Origin: Candidatus Acidianus copahuensis | GTDB taxonomy: Archaea; Thermoproteota; Thermoprotei_A; Sulfolobales; Sulfolobaceae | Length of the DNA: 34,783 nucleotides | Reading direction: 5' to 3' | Assembly (NCBI RefSeq): GCF_000632495.1 | Contig: NZ_JFZT01000059.1 | Span: forward strand, 1 to 34,783 | In this document: positions 8,565 to 15,785 of the stretch, piece by piece | Position numbering within the stretch: position 1 is the stretch's first letter | Layout: each line of letters begins with the position of its first letter | Position numbers and translations under genes: made by a program | The notes under the pieces: generated by a model | The model's database searches: none | The model's input: the letters and a program-made list of their open reading frames with translations, nothing else | What the model was told of the DNA's origin: nothing

Positions 8565-8704
8565 ATTTAATCGAGGAAATACTCTTTATAACAGGAATAG
8601 CTATGATGCCTTATGGAATATACGAGATATTAAAGGGAAATGGAACAAAAGGCGTAAAGGCCTTATTAGCAGGAATTTCGATAGGGTTATTTTTGTTGAG
8701 TTAA
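8561..8704 (+). CDS. 47-residue membrane protein at the end of the protease pair
   Basis: A short gene whose ATG (8561) overlaps the rhomboid stop as ATGA. The product has two hydrophobic stretches: residues 4-19 (IEEILFITGIAMMPYG) and 34-46 (ALLAGISIGLFLL). A short GNGTKG loop lies between them. It ends 10 bases before the AK6-type gene. The overlap and the hydrophobic pattern support a real gene. It may be a protease accessory or a substrate, though nothing in the sequence shows which. Confidence 0.65.
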   Translation: MNLIEEILFITGIAMMPYGIYEILKGNGTKGVKALLAGISIGLFLLS

Positions 8705-8714
8705 TATTAACTAG

Positions 8715-9266
8715 ATGATAATTCTAGTTACAGGTACTCCTGGAGTTGGTAAGACATCAGTAGCTAAGGAAATTGCTAGGAAGTTATCCCTTGAGTATGT
8801 TCATGTCTCAGAGTTCGTGTTAAAAAACAACTTATTTTCATCCTATGATCCAGTTAGAGAAACTTATGAGATTGATGATGAAGTAGTTGCGAGGAGTTTA
8901 AACGAATACCTTAAGACGAAGGATGCAGTAGTAGAGTCAGTTTATCCCTCTTTGCTTGATAATGCCGACTTAGTTATTGTTCTAAGGAGAAATCCATTGA
9001 GTCTATACAAAGAACTTAAGGAAAGAGGTTGGCCAGAATTGAAGGTTGCTGAAAACGTAGAAGCAGAGGCAATAGGTTACGTACTTCAAGAAGCGATGGA
9101 TTGGTTCGGCAATGCATGTCAAGTAGACACTACAGGAAGAAAAGCCGAAGAAGTTGTAAATCTATGCCTAAAGAAAGACTGCGAGGATATAGACTGGTTA
9201 AGTGATAAGAGGGTTCAAGAATTACTCTTCTCCTTAGATAATGTTATTATCTCGAATGAGAAATAG
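8715..9266 (+). CDS. AK6/Fap7-type adenylate kinase-like NTPase
   Basis: A 183-residue P-loop protein beginning MIILVTGTPGVGKTSVAKEI, with Walker A at 7-14. The VHVSEFVLKNNL segment, the short NMP-binding region and the LVIVLRRNP strand are typical of the AK6 family (human hCINAP, yeast Fap7). It lacks the long LID of true adenylate kinase. Fap7 acts in the last steps of small-subunit rRNA maturation with Rps14, and archaeal homologues bind ribosomal protein S11. It sits between the membrane-protease genes and the Mrp ATPase, six bases before the latter, so it is probably cotranscribed. Confidence 0.88.
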   Translation: MIILVTGTPGVGKTSVAKEIARKLSLEYVHVSEFVLKNNLFSSYDPVRETYEIDDEVVARSLNEYLKTKDAVVESVYPSLLDNADLVIVLRRNPLSLYKELKERGWPELKVAENVEAEAIGYVLQEAMDWFGNACQVDTTGRKAEEVVNLCLKKDCEDIDWLSDKRVQELLFSLDNVIISNEK

Positions 9267-9272
9267 GAAGTA

Positions 9273-10163
9273 ATGAGTTCCAATCCTTTTAGGATACAAT
9301 CTCCTCAGCCATCAGGAAAACAGCCTAGAGACCTTAGGAAAGCTCAACCCCAAGTTCAGGGAGCTGATCTAAAGATTCAGATGAGGATGAAAAGTGTAAA
9401 GTATAAAATAGCAATACTTAGTGGTAAAGGCGGAGTAGGGAAATCATTTGTCTCTTCAAACTTAGCGATGGCTTTAGCTGCAGCTGGAAGAAGTGTAGGA
9501 ATTATCGACGTTGACTTTCATGGTCCTTCTGTACCTAAGATGTTAGGAGTAAGAGGTCAGGCCCTAACTGCTGATGATGAAGGAATAATTCCAGTTGCTG
9601 GACCATTTGGAATTAAAGTAGTCTCTGTAGATTTTCTTCTCCCTAGAGATGACACCCCAGTAGTTTGGAGAGGAGCAATAAAGCATACTGCAATAAAGCA
9701 ATTCCTAGGAGATGTAAAGTGGGGTGAACTTGACTATTTACTTCTCGATATGCCCCCTGGAACTGGAGACGAAGCTTTATCCGTTGCTCAGCTTGTACCT
9801 AATATAAGTGGATTTGTCATAGTTACAATACCTTCAGAAGTATCAACTTTAGCAGTTAAGAAATCAATAAACTTTGCTAAAACTCTTAACGCCAAGATAC
9901 TCGGTGTAATTGAAAACATGAGCTATTTCGTATGTCCCTCAGATAGTAAGTCGTATTATATCTTTGGTGAAGGAAAAGGGAAAAAGATGGCTGATGAAAT
10001 GAAAGTCGACTTGTTGGGTCAAGTTCCAATAGATCCTAAGATAGCTGAGGCAAACGATTTAGGGGAGCCGTTCTTCCTAAAGTACATGGATTCACCTGCT
10101 TCAAAAGAGTTTCTACAAATTGCGGATAAGATTATGAAGATTTCTGAGAGTTCACAGGGGTAG
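9273..10163 (+). CDS. Mrp/NBP35 (ApbC-like) ATPase
   Basis: A 296-residue protein with the deviant Walker A GKGGVGKS (51-58), switch I (DVDFHGPSVPKMLG) and the switch II strand LLLDMPPGTGDE, all standard for the Mrp/NBP35 iron-sulfur cluster carriers. The N-terminal 40 residues are rich in glutamine, proline and charge and are probably disordered. The bridging cluster normally sits on a CPxC motif. Here the equivalent site reads VCPSDSKSYYIFG, with only one cysteine, so cluster binding at the dimer interface may be altered. A GGAAGT ribosome-binding sequence precedes the ATG. It is the last gene of the rightward run. Confidence 0.9.
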   Translation: MSSNPFRIQSPQPSGKQPRDLRKAQPQVQGADLKIQMRMKSVKYKIAILSGKGGVGKSFVSSNLAMALAAAGRSVGIIDVDFHGPSVPKMLGVRGQALTADDEGIIPVAGPFGIKVVSVDFLLPRDDTPVVWRGAIKHTAIKQFLGDVKWGELDYLLLDMPPGTGDEALSVAQLVPNISGFVIVTIPSEVSTLAVKKSINFAKTLNAKILGVIENMSYFVCPSDSKSYYIFGEGKGKKMADEMKVDLLGQVPIDPKIAEANDLGEPFFLKYMDSPASKEFLQIADKIMKISESSQG

Positions 10164-10164
10164 T

Positions 10165-10404
10165 GAAACTCTTTCGAATTCTAGGATAACAAAAGGTTTT
10201 CGAATGTGGTTTTTAGAAATTTTTATGAGTCCCACACTGAGGCTGTATAAAGGTGTGGGGTGATACTTTCAGAGATCCTTGCAATTGATCCCGCTGTCCT
10301 ATGATCTCATACTAGAGGTATACTATCAAGAAAGATGTGGGTGAGAAGAAAGTGCTAGAGGATTACCTTGTAACGCATTTAGCGATCTAAAGATACCATC
10401 CGAG
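10165..10404. mobile_element. Degenerate mobile-element remnant, part 1
   Basis: No intact gene. The plus strand at 10273-10352 can be aligned by eye with the reverse complement of 23066-23147 (shared words such as GATC-CATACT-GAGGTA and GAGAAGAAAGT). A hairpin lies at 10231-10259. Both copies are full of stops. I read this as debris of a transposon whose family I cannot name. Confidence 0.5.
10231..10259. repeat. Perfect 7-bp hairpin within mobile-element debris
   Basis: CCCACAC (10231-10237) and GTGTGGG (10253-10259) form a perfect stem around a 15-base loop. It may be a transposon end structure or a transcription feature after the Mrp gene. No T-run follows, so a terminator is unlikely. 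Confidence 0.5.
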
Positions 10405-10660
10405 AAAACGGTAAACTAATCGGATCTTTCAATCTCAACTTTCTCTTCAATTCTCCAGACTCGATCTCCAATCACCATAGCTTGGTTTCTTTGTGGAACA
10501 ATTTCATTAACCTCGTACTTTGTAGCAGTTAAGGAAGTCTTGAAATTAACAGGCTTCTCTCTAGTTCTAGATATTTTACAACTTAACCAAGTCCATTGTG
10601 ATTGATCTCACAATGATACCTAGAAAGTGTATGTGAAAACAATTTTTCCCAAAAGGAGTT
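10405..10660 (-). mobile_element. Degenerate mobile-element remnant, part 2 (copy A)
   Basis: Read leftward this contains a 50-60 codon open stretch (WTWLSCKISRTREKPVNFK, then TATKYEVNEIVPQRNQ, then IGDRVWRIEEKVEIERSD and a stop). The same sequence recurs at 28061-28322 on the plus strand with most of the protein reading preserved and a different frameshift. It is therefore a decayed protein-coding repeat, presumably a transposase C-terminus. I cannot name the insertion-sequence family. Confidence 0.65.
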
Positions 10661-10664
10661 TTTA

Positions 10665-10919
10665 TCAATCTTCACCTTCTCTAGTGGATTCTTTAGTCAC
10701 CTTATTTCCCATTAAGGTAAAAAGGAACTTTTTTCTCTTGTAATCTGGACGCTTTTCCACTTTTCCTTCTCTTGTCATCTCAGCTAGAACTTTTCTTATT
10801 TGAATAATAGGAGTTTCAGGGTTTTTATTAAGAATAGCATCTCTTATCTCTTCAGAAGTTTTGCCTTCTCCCTTTTTTAGGAGATCGACTATTATCTTTT
10901 CTATTTCGGTATTATCCAT
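10665..10919 (-). CDS. Small winged-helix protein, probable regulator
   Basis: An 84-residue protein with the look of one winged-helix domain. Residues 1-55 form three helices (IEKIIVDLLKKGEGKTSEEI, IRKVLAEMTREG) and are followed by a basic hairpin (KRPDYKRKKFLF) and a charged tail. A clear TATA box (10938-10947, CTTTATAAAA on the other strand's reading) lies 25 bases before ATG 10919, supporting this start and a leaderless transcript. It is divergent from another HTH gene at 11017. DNA binding is inferred from the fold pattern. Confidence 0.65.
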   Translation of the reverse strand: MDNTEIEKIIVDLLKKGEGKTSEEIRDAILNKNPETPIIQIRKVLAEMTREGKVEKRPDYKRKKFLFTLMGNKVTKESTREGED

Positions 10920-11016
10920 ATGATTTACTCTGCTTTCCTTTATAAAAAATTTAGGTCTCTATATACATATAACTTTAAAAAGAATAAAAACTAAGAGTTA
11001 AGATAGTGAAACAAAT

Positions 11017-11364
11017 ATGAGTATTGAAATTAGTGATAAAAGCGTTTTATTGAAAAGATTTCTTATGGTAGGTTATGGATTATCGGAAGCAGATGTAGAC
11101 GCATTTACAAAGATCTTAGGAAGTAGCGAGGGAAAGGACGTAGATACTATATCAGAAGAACTAGGTATAAGCAAGAGTAGAGCTAGCTTAATACTAAAGA
11201 AGCTGGCAGACGCTGGATTGATAGATAAGAAAAAGAGCAGTGGAGCTAAGGGTGGAAGACCAAAGTTTGTCTACTATGTCAGCAAACAGGATACCATAAG
11301 TAGATTGCTCAGAAAAGCTCAAGAGTTATGCTCTGATTTATCTAATATTATAAAAGGGCTGTAA
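11017..11364 (+). CDS. Winged-helix transcriptional regulator, Lrs14/TrmB-like
   Basis: A 115-residue protein. Residues 42-65 make a helix-turn-helix (VDTISEELGISKSRASLILKKL). A wing with the GGRPKFVY turn (79-86) follows, then a C-terminal helix (SRLLRKAQELCSDLSNIIKG) suited to dimerisation. This order matches the small Lrs14-like and TrmB-like regulators common in Sulfolobales. A TATA-like CTTTAAAAAG at 10973-10982 lies about 39 bases upstream, leaving a short leader. The gene ends 17 bases inside the convergent LysE-type gene. The regulated genes are unknown. Confidence 0.75.
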   Translation: MSIEISDKSVLLKRFLMVGYGLSEADVDAFTKILGSSEGKDVDTISEELGISKSRASLILKKLADAGLIDKKKSSGAKGGRPKFVYYVSKQDTISRLLRKAQELCSDLSNIIKGL

Positions 11365-11902
11365 TACCATTATACATCATAAATGTACCAAAGGATATTA
11401 AAATAATCAGAGAGAAGATTTTTACAATATTTATATATTTGCTTCCTATTTTGTTTATTACGCTCACAAAGGAGGCTATCCAGATAAGTATTCCTGCGAA
11501 AAATGAAGGAATGACGCTTAATCCTAGGTTATTTATTGCAAAGAGTCCTGTAGTTAACCACCAAGATATCTGGTAAGGATTAGATAAGCCTATAGTTAAT
11601 CCCTTAAAGTAATTTCCTTTTCTGCTAGAAGTGGAAGGCTTAGCCTTATATGTCAAGTAACCTAGGTAAAACATGAGAATACCTCCTGATATATATAAGT
11701 AAGGTAAGACGAATAAGGGAATTATCCCCTTTATAGTATAAGTTATTACAAAAAAGATGAGATCCGCGGTCATAGCACCTAATCCTACAAGACTACCTTT
11801 AACCCTAGAGATTGTTGACTCGAAAGCCATTATAGCATTTATAGGACCTGGAGGTGCAGCCATGGACAGTCCAAGCAAGATGCCTAAAATAATAGGTATC
11901 AT
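11348..11902 (-). CDS. LysE/RhtB-family amino-acid exporter
   Basis: A 184-residue membrane protein with about six helices. The N-terminal GLSMAAPPGPINAIM (11-25) carries the PGP motif characteristic of LysE/RhtB exporters. Conserved GLTIGLSNPYQISWWL (about 101-116) matches the family's second half (NP motif). Family members export amino acids or related small solutes. The substrate cannot be told from sequence. It overlaps the end of the convergent winged-helix gene by 17 bases. Confidence 0.82.
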   Translation of the reverse strand: MIPIILGILLGLSMAAPPGPINAIMAFESTISRVKGSLVGLGAMTADLIFFVITYTIKGIIPLFVLPYLYISGGILMFYLGYLTYKAKPSTSSRKGNYFKGLTIGLSNPYQISWWLTTGLFAINNLGLSVIPSFFAGILIWIASFVSVINKIGSKYINIVKIFSLIILISFGTFMMYNGITALL

Positions 11903-12390
11903 ATAAAAGAGGATTATATATTAAGATTTTAGATTTATCTTTATGGAGATTAAGGTTAAAGATTGAGGTCAGTTTATGAGGATCTCTGTTATACAATGAT
12001 CGGAACTTCTAGGTTACAACTGAAAGCCTCGCCCTTCAGATCGAGTAGGAGGTCAGACGATAGTTATAAGATGTCTTGAAGGGAACTCTAACTATAATAG
12101 GACTAGTCTTAGGAAAAGGAAAAAGCTTTGATCTTTCTGTTAGATAGCCCTTGTTCATAGAACAGGATAAAGTGGAACTACCTTTGATGACATTTCCTCA
12201 CTTTTATAATATGGAAAAGTTAAATTACCTTTCCTATATTTATTATATCTGATTTTTATTCAGGGTTATTTCCTATTTCATCAAATCAAGACTCGGCAAA
12301 CTCATCATCATAAAAAATTTGGCATATAGCTTAAAACTATTATCTTTACATTAGAAATACCTTTGTGATTGCACTTAATGTTTAGTAGAA
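11903..12390. other. Gene-free stretch with IS200/IS605 debris
   Basis: About 490 bases without an open gene. It contains a recognisable but decayed IS200/IS605 right end (12021-12056). The flanking 11940-12020 may be the broken end of a TnpB gene, but I could not align it securely. The part from 12190 onward is very AT-rich and I see nothing else in it. Confidence 0.5.
12021..12056 (+). mobile_element. Solo, decayed right end of an IS200/IS605-type element
   Basis: The string GCCTCGCCCTTCAG followed by CGAG and AGGAGGTCAG resembles the right-end hairpin of archaeal IS605 elements (a G+C-rich stem around CCCTTCAGGG, then GGAGGAGGTCAG). The stem CCTCG/CGAG-GG is still partly paired with a bulge. 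In intact elements this end also forms the TnpB guide RNA scaffold. Confidence 0.55.
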
Positions 12391-12400
12391 TATTTTAAAA
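12391..12400 (+). promoter_or_regulatory. TATA box of the flavoprotein gene
   Basis: TATTTTAAAA is centred 27 bases before ATG 12423, the spacing of a leaderless Sulfolobales promoter. Confidence 0.6.
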
Positions 12401-12422
12401 ACTATTATGAGTATTTATACAT

Positions 12423-13385
12423 ATGAGGATAATTGCTTTAGGAGGAGGATTTGCAGGTTTAGCAGCTAGAAAGTTAGGGGCTACAGTGATTGATGAGAAG
12501 GATTATTTTGTTTTACCTCATCGATTAGTTGACGTAATAAGAACAGGAGATCCAGATATAGCGAGGATTTCTTATCCTAGTGATATCATTAAAACTAGGG
12601 TAAGGAAAGTTGACTTTAGGGGAAAGAAAGTTATAACTGATATTGGAGAAATTCAATATGATAAGCTAATAGTCTCATTAGGTTATTCTCAGAATGTTAT
12701 TCCCGGTACTTTAAAGATTGAGACAGTTGAAGAAGCACTTTCCTTAAGAGAGAAGATAAATTCATCAAAAAAAGTAGCAATTTTGGGAGGAGGTCCGTTA
12801 GGAGTTGAACTTGCTTGGGTTTCTAAGGAAATGGGGAAAGAAGTCTATCTAATTGAGGGAAAAGATAGACTGCTTTCCTTTATGTCTAAGGAAGCATCAT
12901 TTTATGCTAAATCTAAGCTTGAAGAGCTAGGAGTTAAAGTAATGACTAACACTAAAGTTAGCGAAATTTCTGGAAAAATTATACATACAACTAATGGAAA
13001 AATTGAGGCTGATGTTTCTATTTCCTCTCTCGGTTTTAAGGGACCTTCTATTATTTCTGAAATGGGGTTAACTCACGTTAACGATCGGATGTTGGTTGAC
13101 GACTACCTTCAGTCTGTTGATTATGATGATGTTTACGGTGCTGGAGATTGTGCAACAACTAAGGGTTTTATACCCATGTCAGCCCAGGTCGCAGTCCAAG
13201 CTGGAACCAGAGCAGCTCTAAATGCTCTAGGCAAAGATGAAAAGTTCTCATATAGGCAATTTGCAGTTATTGTTAGAATAGGGGATGAGTACTTTGGAGA
13301 CTTTTTAGGTAGGTTCGTTAAAGGAAGTTTTGCAAAATTAGCTGAGAAAATAGGAATATATAGAGCTACAAGATTAGTAATCTGA
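12423..13385 (+). CDS. FAD-dependent NAD(P)H dehydrogenase, NDH-2-like
   Basis: A 320-residue two-dinucleotide-fold flavoprotein. The FAD loop GGGFAGL is at 7-13. A second Rossmann loop (VAILGGGPLGVELAW, about 119-133) binds NAD(P)H. The C-terminal FAD motif VYGAGDCATTKG lies near 238-249. The only cysteine is in GDCAT, so the redox cysteines of sulfide:quinone oxidoreductase and disulfide reductases are absent. That favours a type II NADH dehydrogenase-like activity. It is shorter than usual NDH-2 (about 400) and lacks an obvious C-terminal membrane anchor. It is probably a cytoplasmic or peripheral membrane oxidoreductase; the electron acceptor is unknown. Confidence 0.8.
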   Translation: MRIIALGGGFAGLAARKLGATVIDEKDYFVLPHRLVDVIRTGDPDIARISYPSDIIKTRVRKVDFRGKKVITDIGEIQYDKLIVSLGYSQNVIPGTLKIETVEEALSLREKINSSKKVAILGGGPLGVELAWVSKEMGKEVYLIEGKDRLLSFMSKEASFYAKSKLEELGVKVMTNTKVSEISGKIIHTTNGKIEADVSISSLGFKGPSIISEMGLTHVNDRMLVDDYLQSVDYDDVYGAGDCATTKGFIPMSAQVAVQAGTRAALNALGKDEKFSYRQFAVIVRIGDEYFGDFLGRFVKGSFAKLAEKIGIYRATRLVI

Positions 13386-13390
13386 TCGAA

Positions 13391-13400
13391 TCTTTTTATT
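13391..13400 (+). promoter_or_regulatory. TATA box of the Bat-type HTH gene
   Basis: TCTTTTTATT is centred about 27 bases before ATG 13423, just after the flavoprotein stop. Confidence 0.55.
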
Positions 13401-13422
13401 TCTTACCCCGAATATATTCGGG

Positions 13423-14001
13423 ATGCTTTACGTAACTATAAGGACAAAACTTGAGGATTGGGCCAAAGGAATTGATTGGACAAACAATTCCTTGACGATT
13501 TTAGAAATTAAGCCGTCAATTGGAGGGTTTAAGGCCTTAGTTAAGTTTAAAGGAGAAGAGGAAACTATTGGAAAACTCGGCTGGAAATTATCTAGAATAT
13601 CAAGGTATTATCTAGGAACTATAGTACTTAATGGGGATGAAGAAAGGATCTTATCGAAGTATATAGTGATGAGAGGTAATGTTTCATCAGAAGGAATATT
13701 TTGGACTGTAGTTTTAGTTGACTATTTAGAGTTGAAGAATATGCTTAAGGAACTGTTTGAATCCTCTCTTGAGGTTAAAGTCCTTAAGGTAATTAAGGCG
13801 AGAGGACAAGATGCCTTAACGGCAAGGCAAGAGCAAATATTAAGGATCGCCTTTGACGCTGGATACTATGATTATCCTAAGAGAATACGATTAAAGGAGC
13901 TTGCAGAAAAGCTAAACTTAAGTGTAGCTAGCTTAACAGAGATCTTAAGAAGAGCTGAAAAAAACGTAATAAGCACATTCTTTAGGGAGAGAGGAATTTG
14001 A
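13423..14001 (+). CDS. Bat-type (HTH_10) transcriptional regulator
   Basis: A 192-residue protein. The C-terminal 60 residues (LTARQEQILRIAFDAGYYDYP, then LKELAEKLNLSVASLTEILRRAE) are the HTH_10 domain first described in the haloarchaeal bacterio-opsin activator Bat. The N-terminal 130 residues form a beta-rich region without a recognised sensor domain. Its TGA stop overlaps the TTG start of the next gene, so it is translated with the CobD-like aminotransferase and could regulate that pathway. Many crenarchaeal homologues exist; few have known targets. Confidence 0.85.
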   Translation: MLYVTIRTKLEDWAKGIDWTNNSLTILEIKPSIGGFKALVKFKGEEETIGKLGWKLSRISRYYLGTIVLNGDEERILSKYIVMRGNVSSEGIFWTVVLVDYLELKNMLKELFESSLEVKVLKVIKARGQDALTARQEQILRIAFDAGYYDYPKRIRLKELAEKLNLSVASLTEILRRAEKNVISTFFRERGI

Positions 14002-14957
14002 CTCACGGAGGATCTCAATGGTTAAATGGTAAACCGCCAACAATCAAGGATTTCAGCGTAAACTTAAATCCACTAGGGACTCCTAAGTTCCTTGAAGAGT
14101 TGATTCAAGAGGCGGTAATTAGTGGGGCATACAAGTATTACCCTGACAATTATAAAGAACTTAAAAAGAAAATTGCTGAAATTTATAATGTAAGTGAAGA
14201 ATTAATTGGAGTTTTTAATGGTGCTTCAGAGGCAATTTTTCTTTTGAATGACTATGGCGTAATTGAGCCTAACTTTTCAGAATATAAGAGGAGTTGGTCT
14301 TATTTTGCTGAAGAGTCTGAAAAGGATTTCATATTTAAACTTCAGGGAAAGAAAATTATCGTGAGTAATCCAAATAATCCAACTGGTAGCAGAATTTCCT
14401 TGGAGGAGATCGTAGAGTTCCTTTCAAATGGAGGGGAGTTAGTTATCGATGAGTCGTTTGCTGATATCAGTTCTGTTGAGAGAACACTAAAGTTAACCGA
14501 TGAGTTCGATAAGTTACTTGTCATCTCAACTTTTACAAAATCCTTGGCCATTCCCGGACTCAGAATAGGCTTTACATTTGGAAAGAAGAGTAATGAATTA
14601 GAAAGCAAAGCTCCTCCTTGGAGAGTTAATACTATAGTATATTATGCTATCGCAAACGTTGATAGTAAGGAAATATCAAAGTTCTTCCACGAGAGTAAGA
14701 GAGAAGTTGAACAAATAAGGGAAAAAATGATCTCCTCCTTAAATGTAAAGACTTACAAGAGTTACGCTCCTTATATACTAGCTAAATTTCCTACGTCTGT
14801 AAGGAAAATAAATGAAAAATTGACTAGTTTAGGATATAAAATTCGCGATTGTTCTGACTTTGTTGGATTAAATGAATTTTATGGAAGGATAGCAGTTAGA
14901 TCAGATTATAAGGGACTTTTCGTAGCATTGGATAATTTGCTTGAACATGGAAACTAG
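13998..14957 (+). CDS. Class I/II PLP aminotransferase, CobD-like
   Basis: A 319-residue fold-type I PLP enzyme. The start (MTHGGSQWLNG...DFSVNLNPLGTP) matches threonine-phosphate decarboxylase CobD and related histidinol-phosphate aminotransferases. NPNNPTGS (about 118-125) and DESFAD contact PLP. The Schiff-base lysine is in STFTKSLAIPGLRIGF (K about 183). CobD makes the aminopropanol-phosphate arm of cobalamin, which supports that reading. A HisC-type role is the alternative, because short enzymes of both classes look alike. The TTG start overlaps the upstream stop (TTGA). No other cobalamin gene is in the window. Confidence 0.75.
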   Translation: MTHGGSQWLNGKPPTIKDFSVNLNPLGTPKFLEELIQEAVISGAYKYYPDNYKELKKKIAEIYNVSEELIGVFNGASEAIFLLNDYGVIEPNFSEYKRSWSYFAEESEKDFIFKLQGKKIIVSNPNNPTGSRISLEEIVEFLSNGGELVIDESFADISSVERTLKLTDEFDKLLVISTFTKSLAIPGLRIGFTFGKKSNELESKAPPWRVNTIVYYAIANVDSKEISKFFHESKREVEQIREKMISSLNVKTYKSYAPYILAKFPTSVRKINEKLTSLGYKIRDCSDFVGLNEFYGRIAVRSDYKGLFVALDNLLEHGN

Positions 14958-14964
14958 GCAAAAA

Positions 14965-14972
14965 ATTTATAA
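14965..14972 (+). promoter_or_regulatory. TATA box of the GtrA-like gene
   Basis: TTTATAAT lies 27-28 bases before GTG 14997, which suggests that start over TTG 14988. Confidence 0.5.
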
Positions 14973-14987
14973 TAGCAATAATATTTA

Positions 14988-15425
14988 TTGATAAGCGTGA
15001 GAAGGCTACTTAAGTACGCTGTTGTTGGTGGATTGGGGACTATAACTAATGAAGCAGTGTTTCTTTCATCTGTGAGGTTTATGCCTATTATTTTCTCGTT
15101 AGCTATTGCGATTGAAGTATCTATTATATTCAACTTCTTTATGAATGATATCTGGACATTTAAAGATAAAAGAGTTGGAAATATTTGGACAAGACTTTGG
15201 AAATTTCATGGTTCATCTTTTTCCGGAAGTATAGTTCATTATAGCGTAGTTATAGCTTTCTTATTCTTTCTCTTTCATTTTTCTAATTCTTCAGAAGTTC
15301 TACTCTTCTTGCTCTCTAGTTATGCTGGTGTAAAGTCCTTATTTCTAGCTACCGTAAATTTCTTAGGCATATTATCTGGGTTTTCAGTTAGATATCTGAC
15401 AAGCATAAAGTTAGTATGGGGTTAA
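14988..15425 (+). CDS. GtrA-like membrane protein
   Basis: A 145-residue protein with four membrane helices. It opens RRLLKYAVVGGLGTITNEAVF, has NDIWTFKDKR after helix 2, and ends NFLGILSGFSVRYLTSIKLVWG. This is the GtrA/DPMS accessory fold, with the conserved F-N-F...N..WTF segment and the terminal NF...R. Relatives help flip polyprenyl-linked sugars for cell-surface glycans. A TATA element suggests GTG 14997 as an alternative start, three codons shorter. It may be a separate transcript from the aminotransferase despite the short gap. Confidence 0.85.
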   Translation: MISVRRLLKYAVVGGLGTITNEAVFLSSVRFMPIIFSLAIAIEVSIIFNFFMNDIWTFKDKRVGNIWTRLWKFHGSSFSGSIVHYSVVIAFLFFLFHFSNSSEVLLFLLSSYAGVKSLFLATVNFLGILSGFSVRYLTSIKLVWG

Positions 15426-15785
15426 ACTTTTACGCTTATCATGATTAGACTTTTGTAGACAAATTTATCTATGGAGTAGATGGATCTCATCCAAAGTGCA
15501 TAAGATCGCTTTCTATCATACTTTTCTTACTAGTTAAGAGAACAGTAGTAGTGTGTGAGGTGATAGCGTACCCGAACAAGAGAGCTTAAGCATGTGAACT
15601 CCTGGATCCATAATCCCTATACTCACAAGATCGGTTGGAATGGACTTATAAATGAACCTCGCTACAACAATAAAGAAATAGGTCAGGATGTCTAAGGGAA
15701 GAGGTAATCAAGAGATTGGAGTAGTTCACAGTTCTCTAATACTCAAGATAAAATAGAAATTCTTTACTAATTTATCAAAATATAC
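15426..15785 (+). mobile_element. Probable transposon debris
   Basis: No intact gene. An open stretch of 45 codons (15452-15589) contains IYGVDGSHP and TVVVCEVIAYPNKRA, which has some look of a DDE transposase core, but I cannot place it. The end of the stretch carries GTAGTTCAC (15721-15729). The same nine bases end two other degenerate stretches (23330-23338 and 28314-28322). Confidence 0.4.

Noticed and set aside
11805..11996. Minus-strand frame upstream of the LysE-type gene
   Set aside because: It covers the LysE start in another frame and its content matches no protein.
14342..14608. Minus-strand frame within the aminotransferase gene
   Set aside because: Shadow frame; the plus strand has catalytic PLP motifs here.
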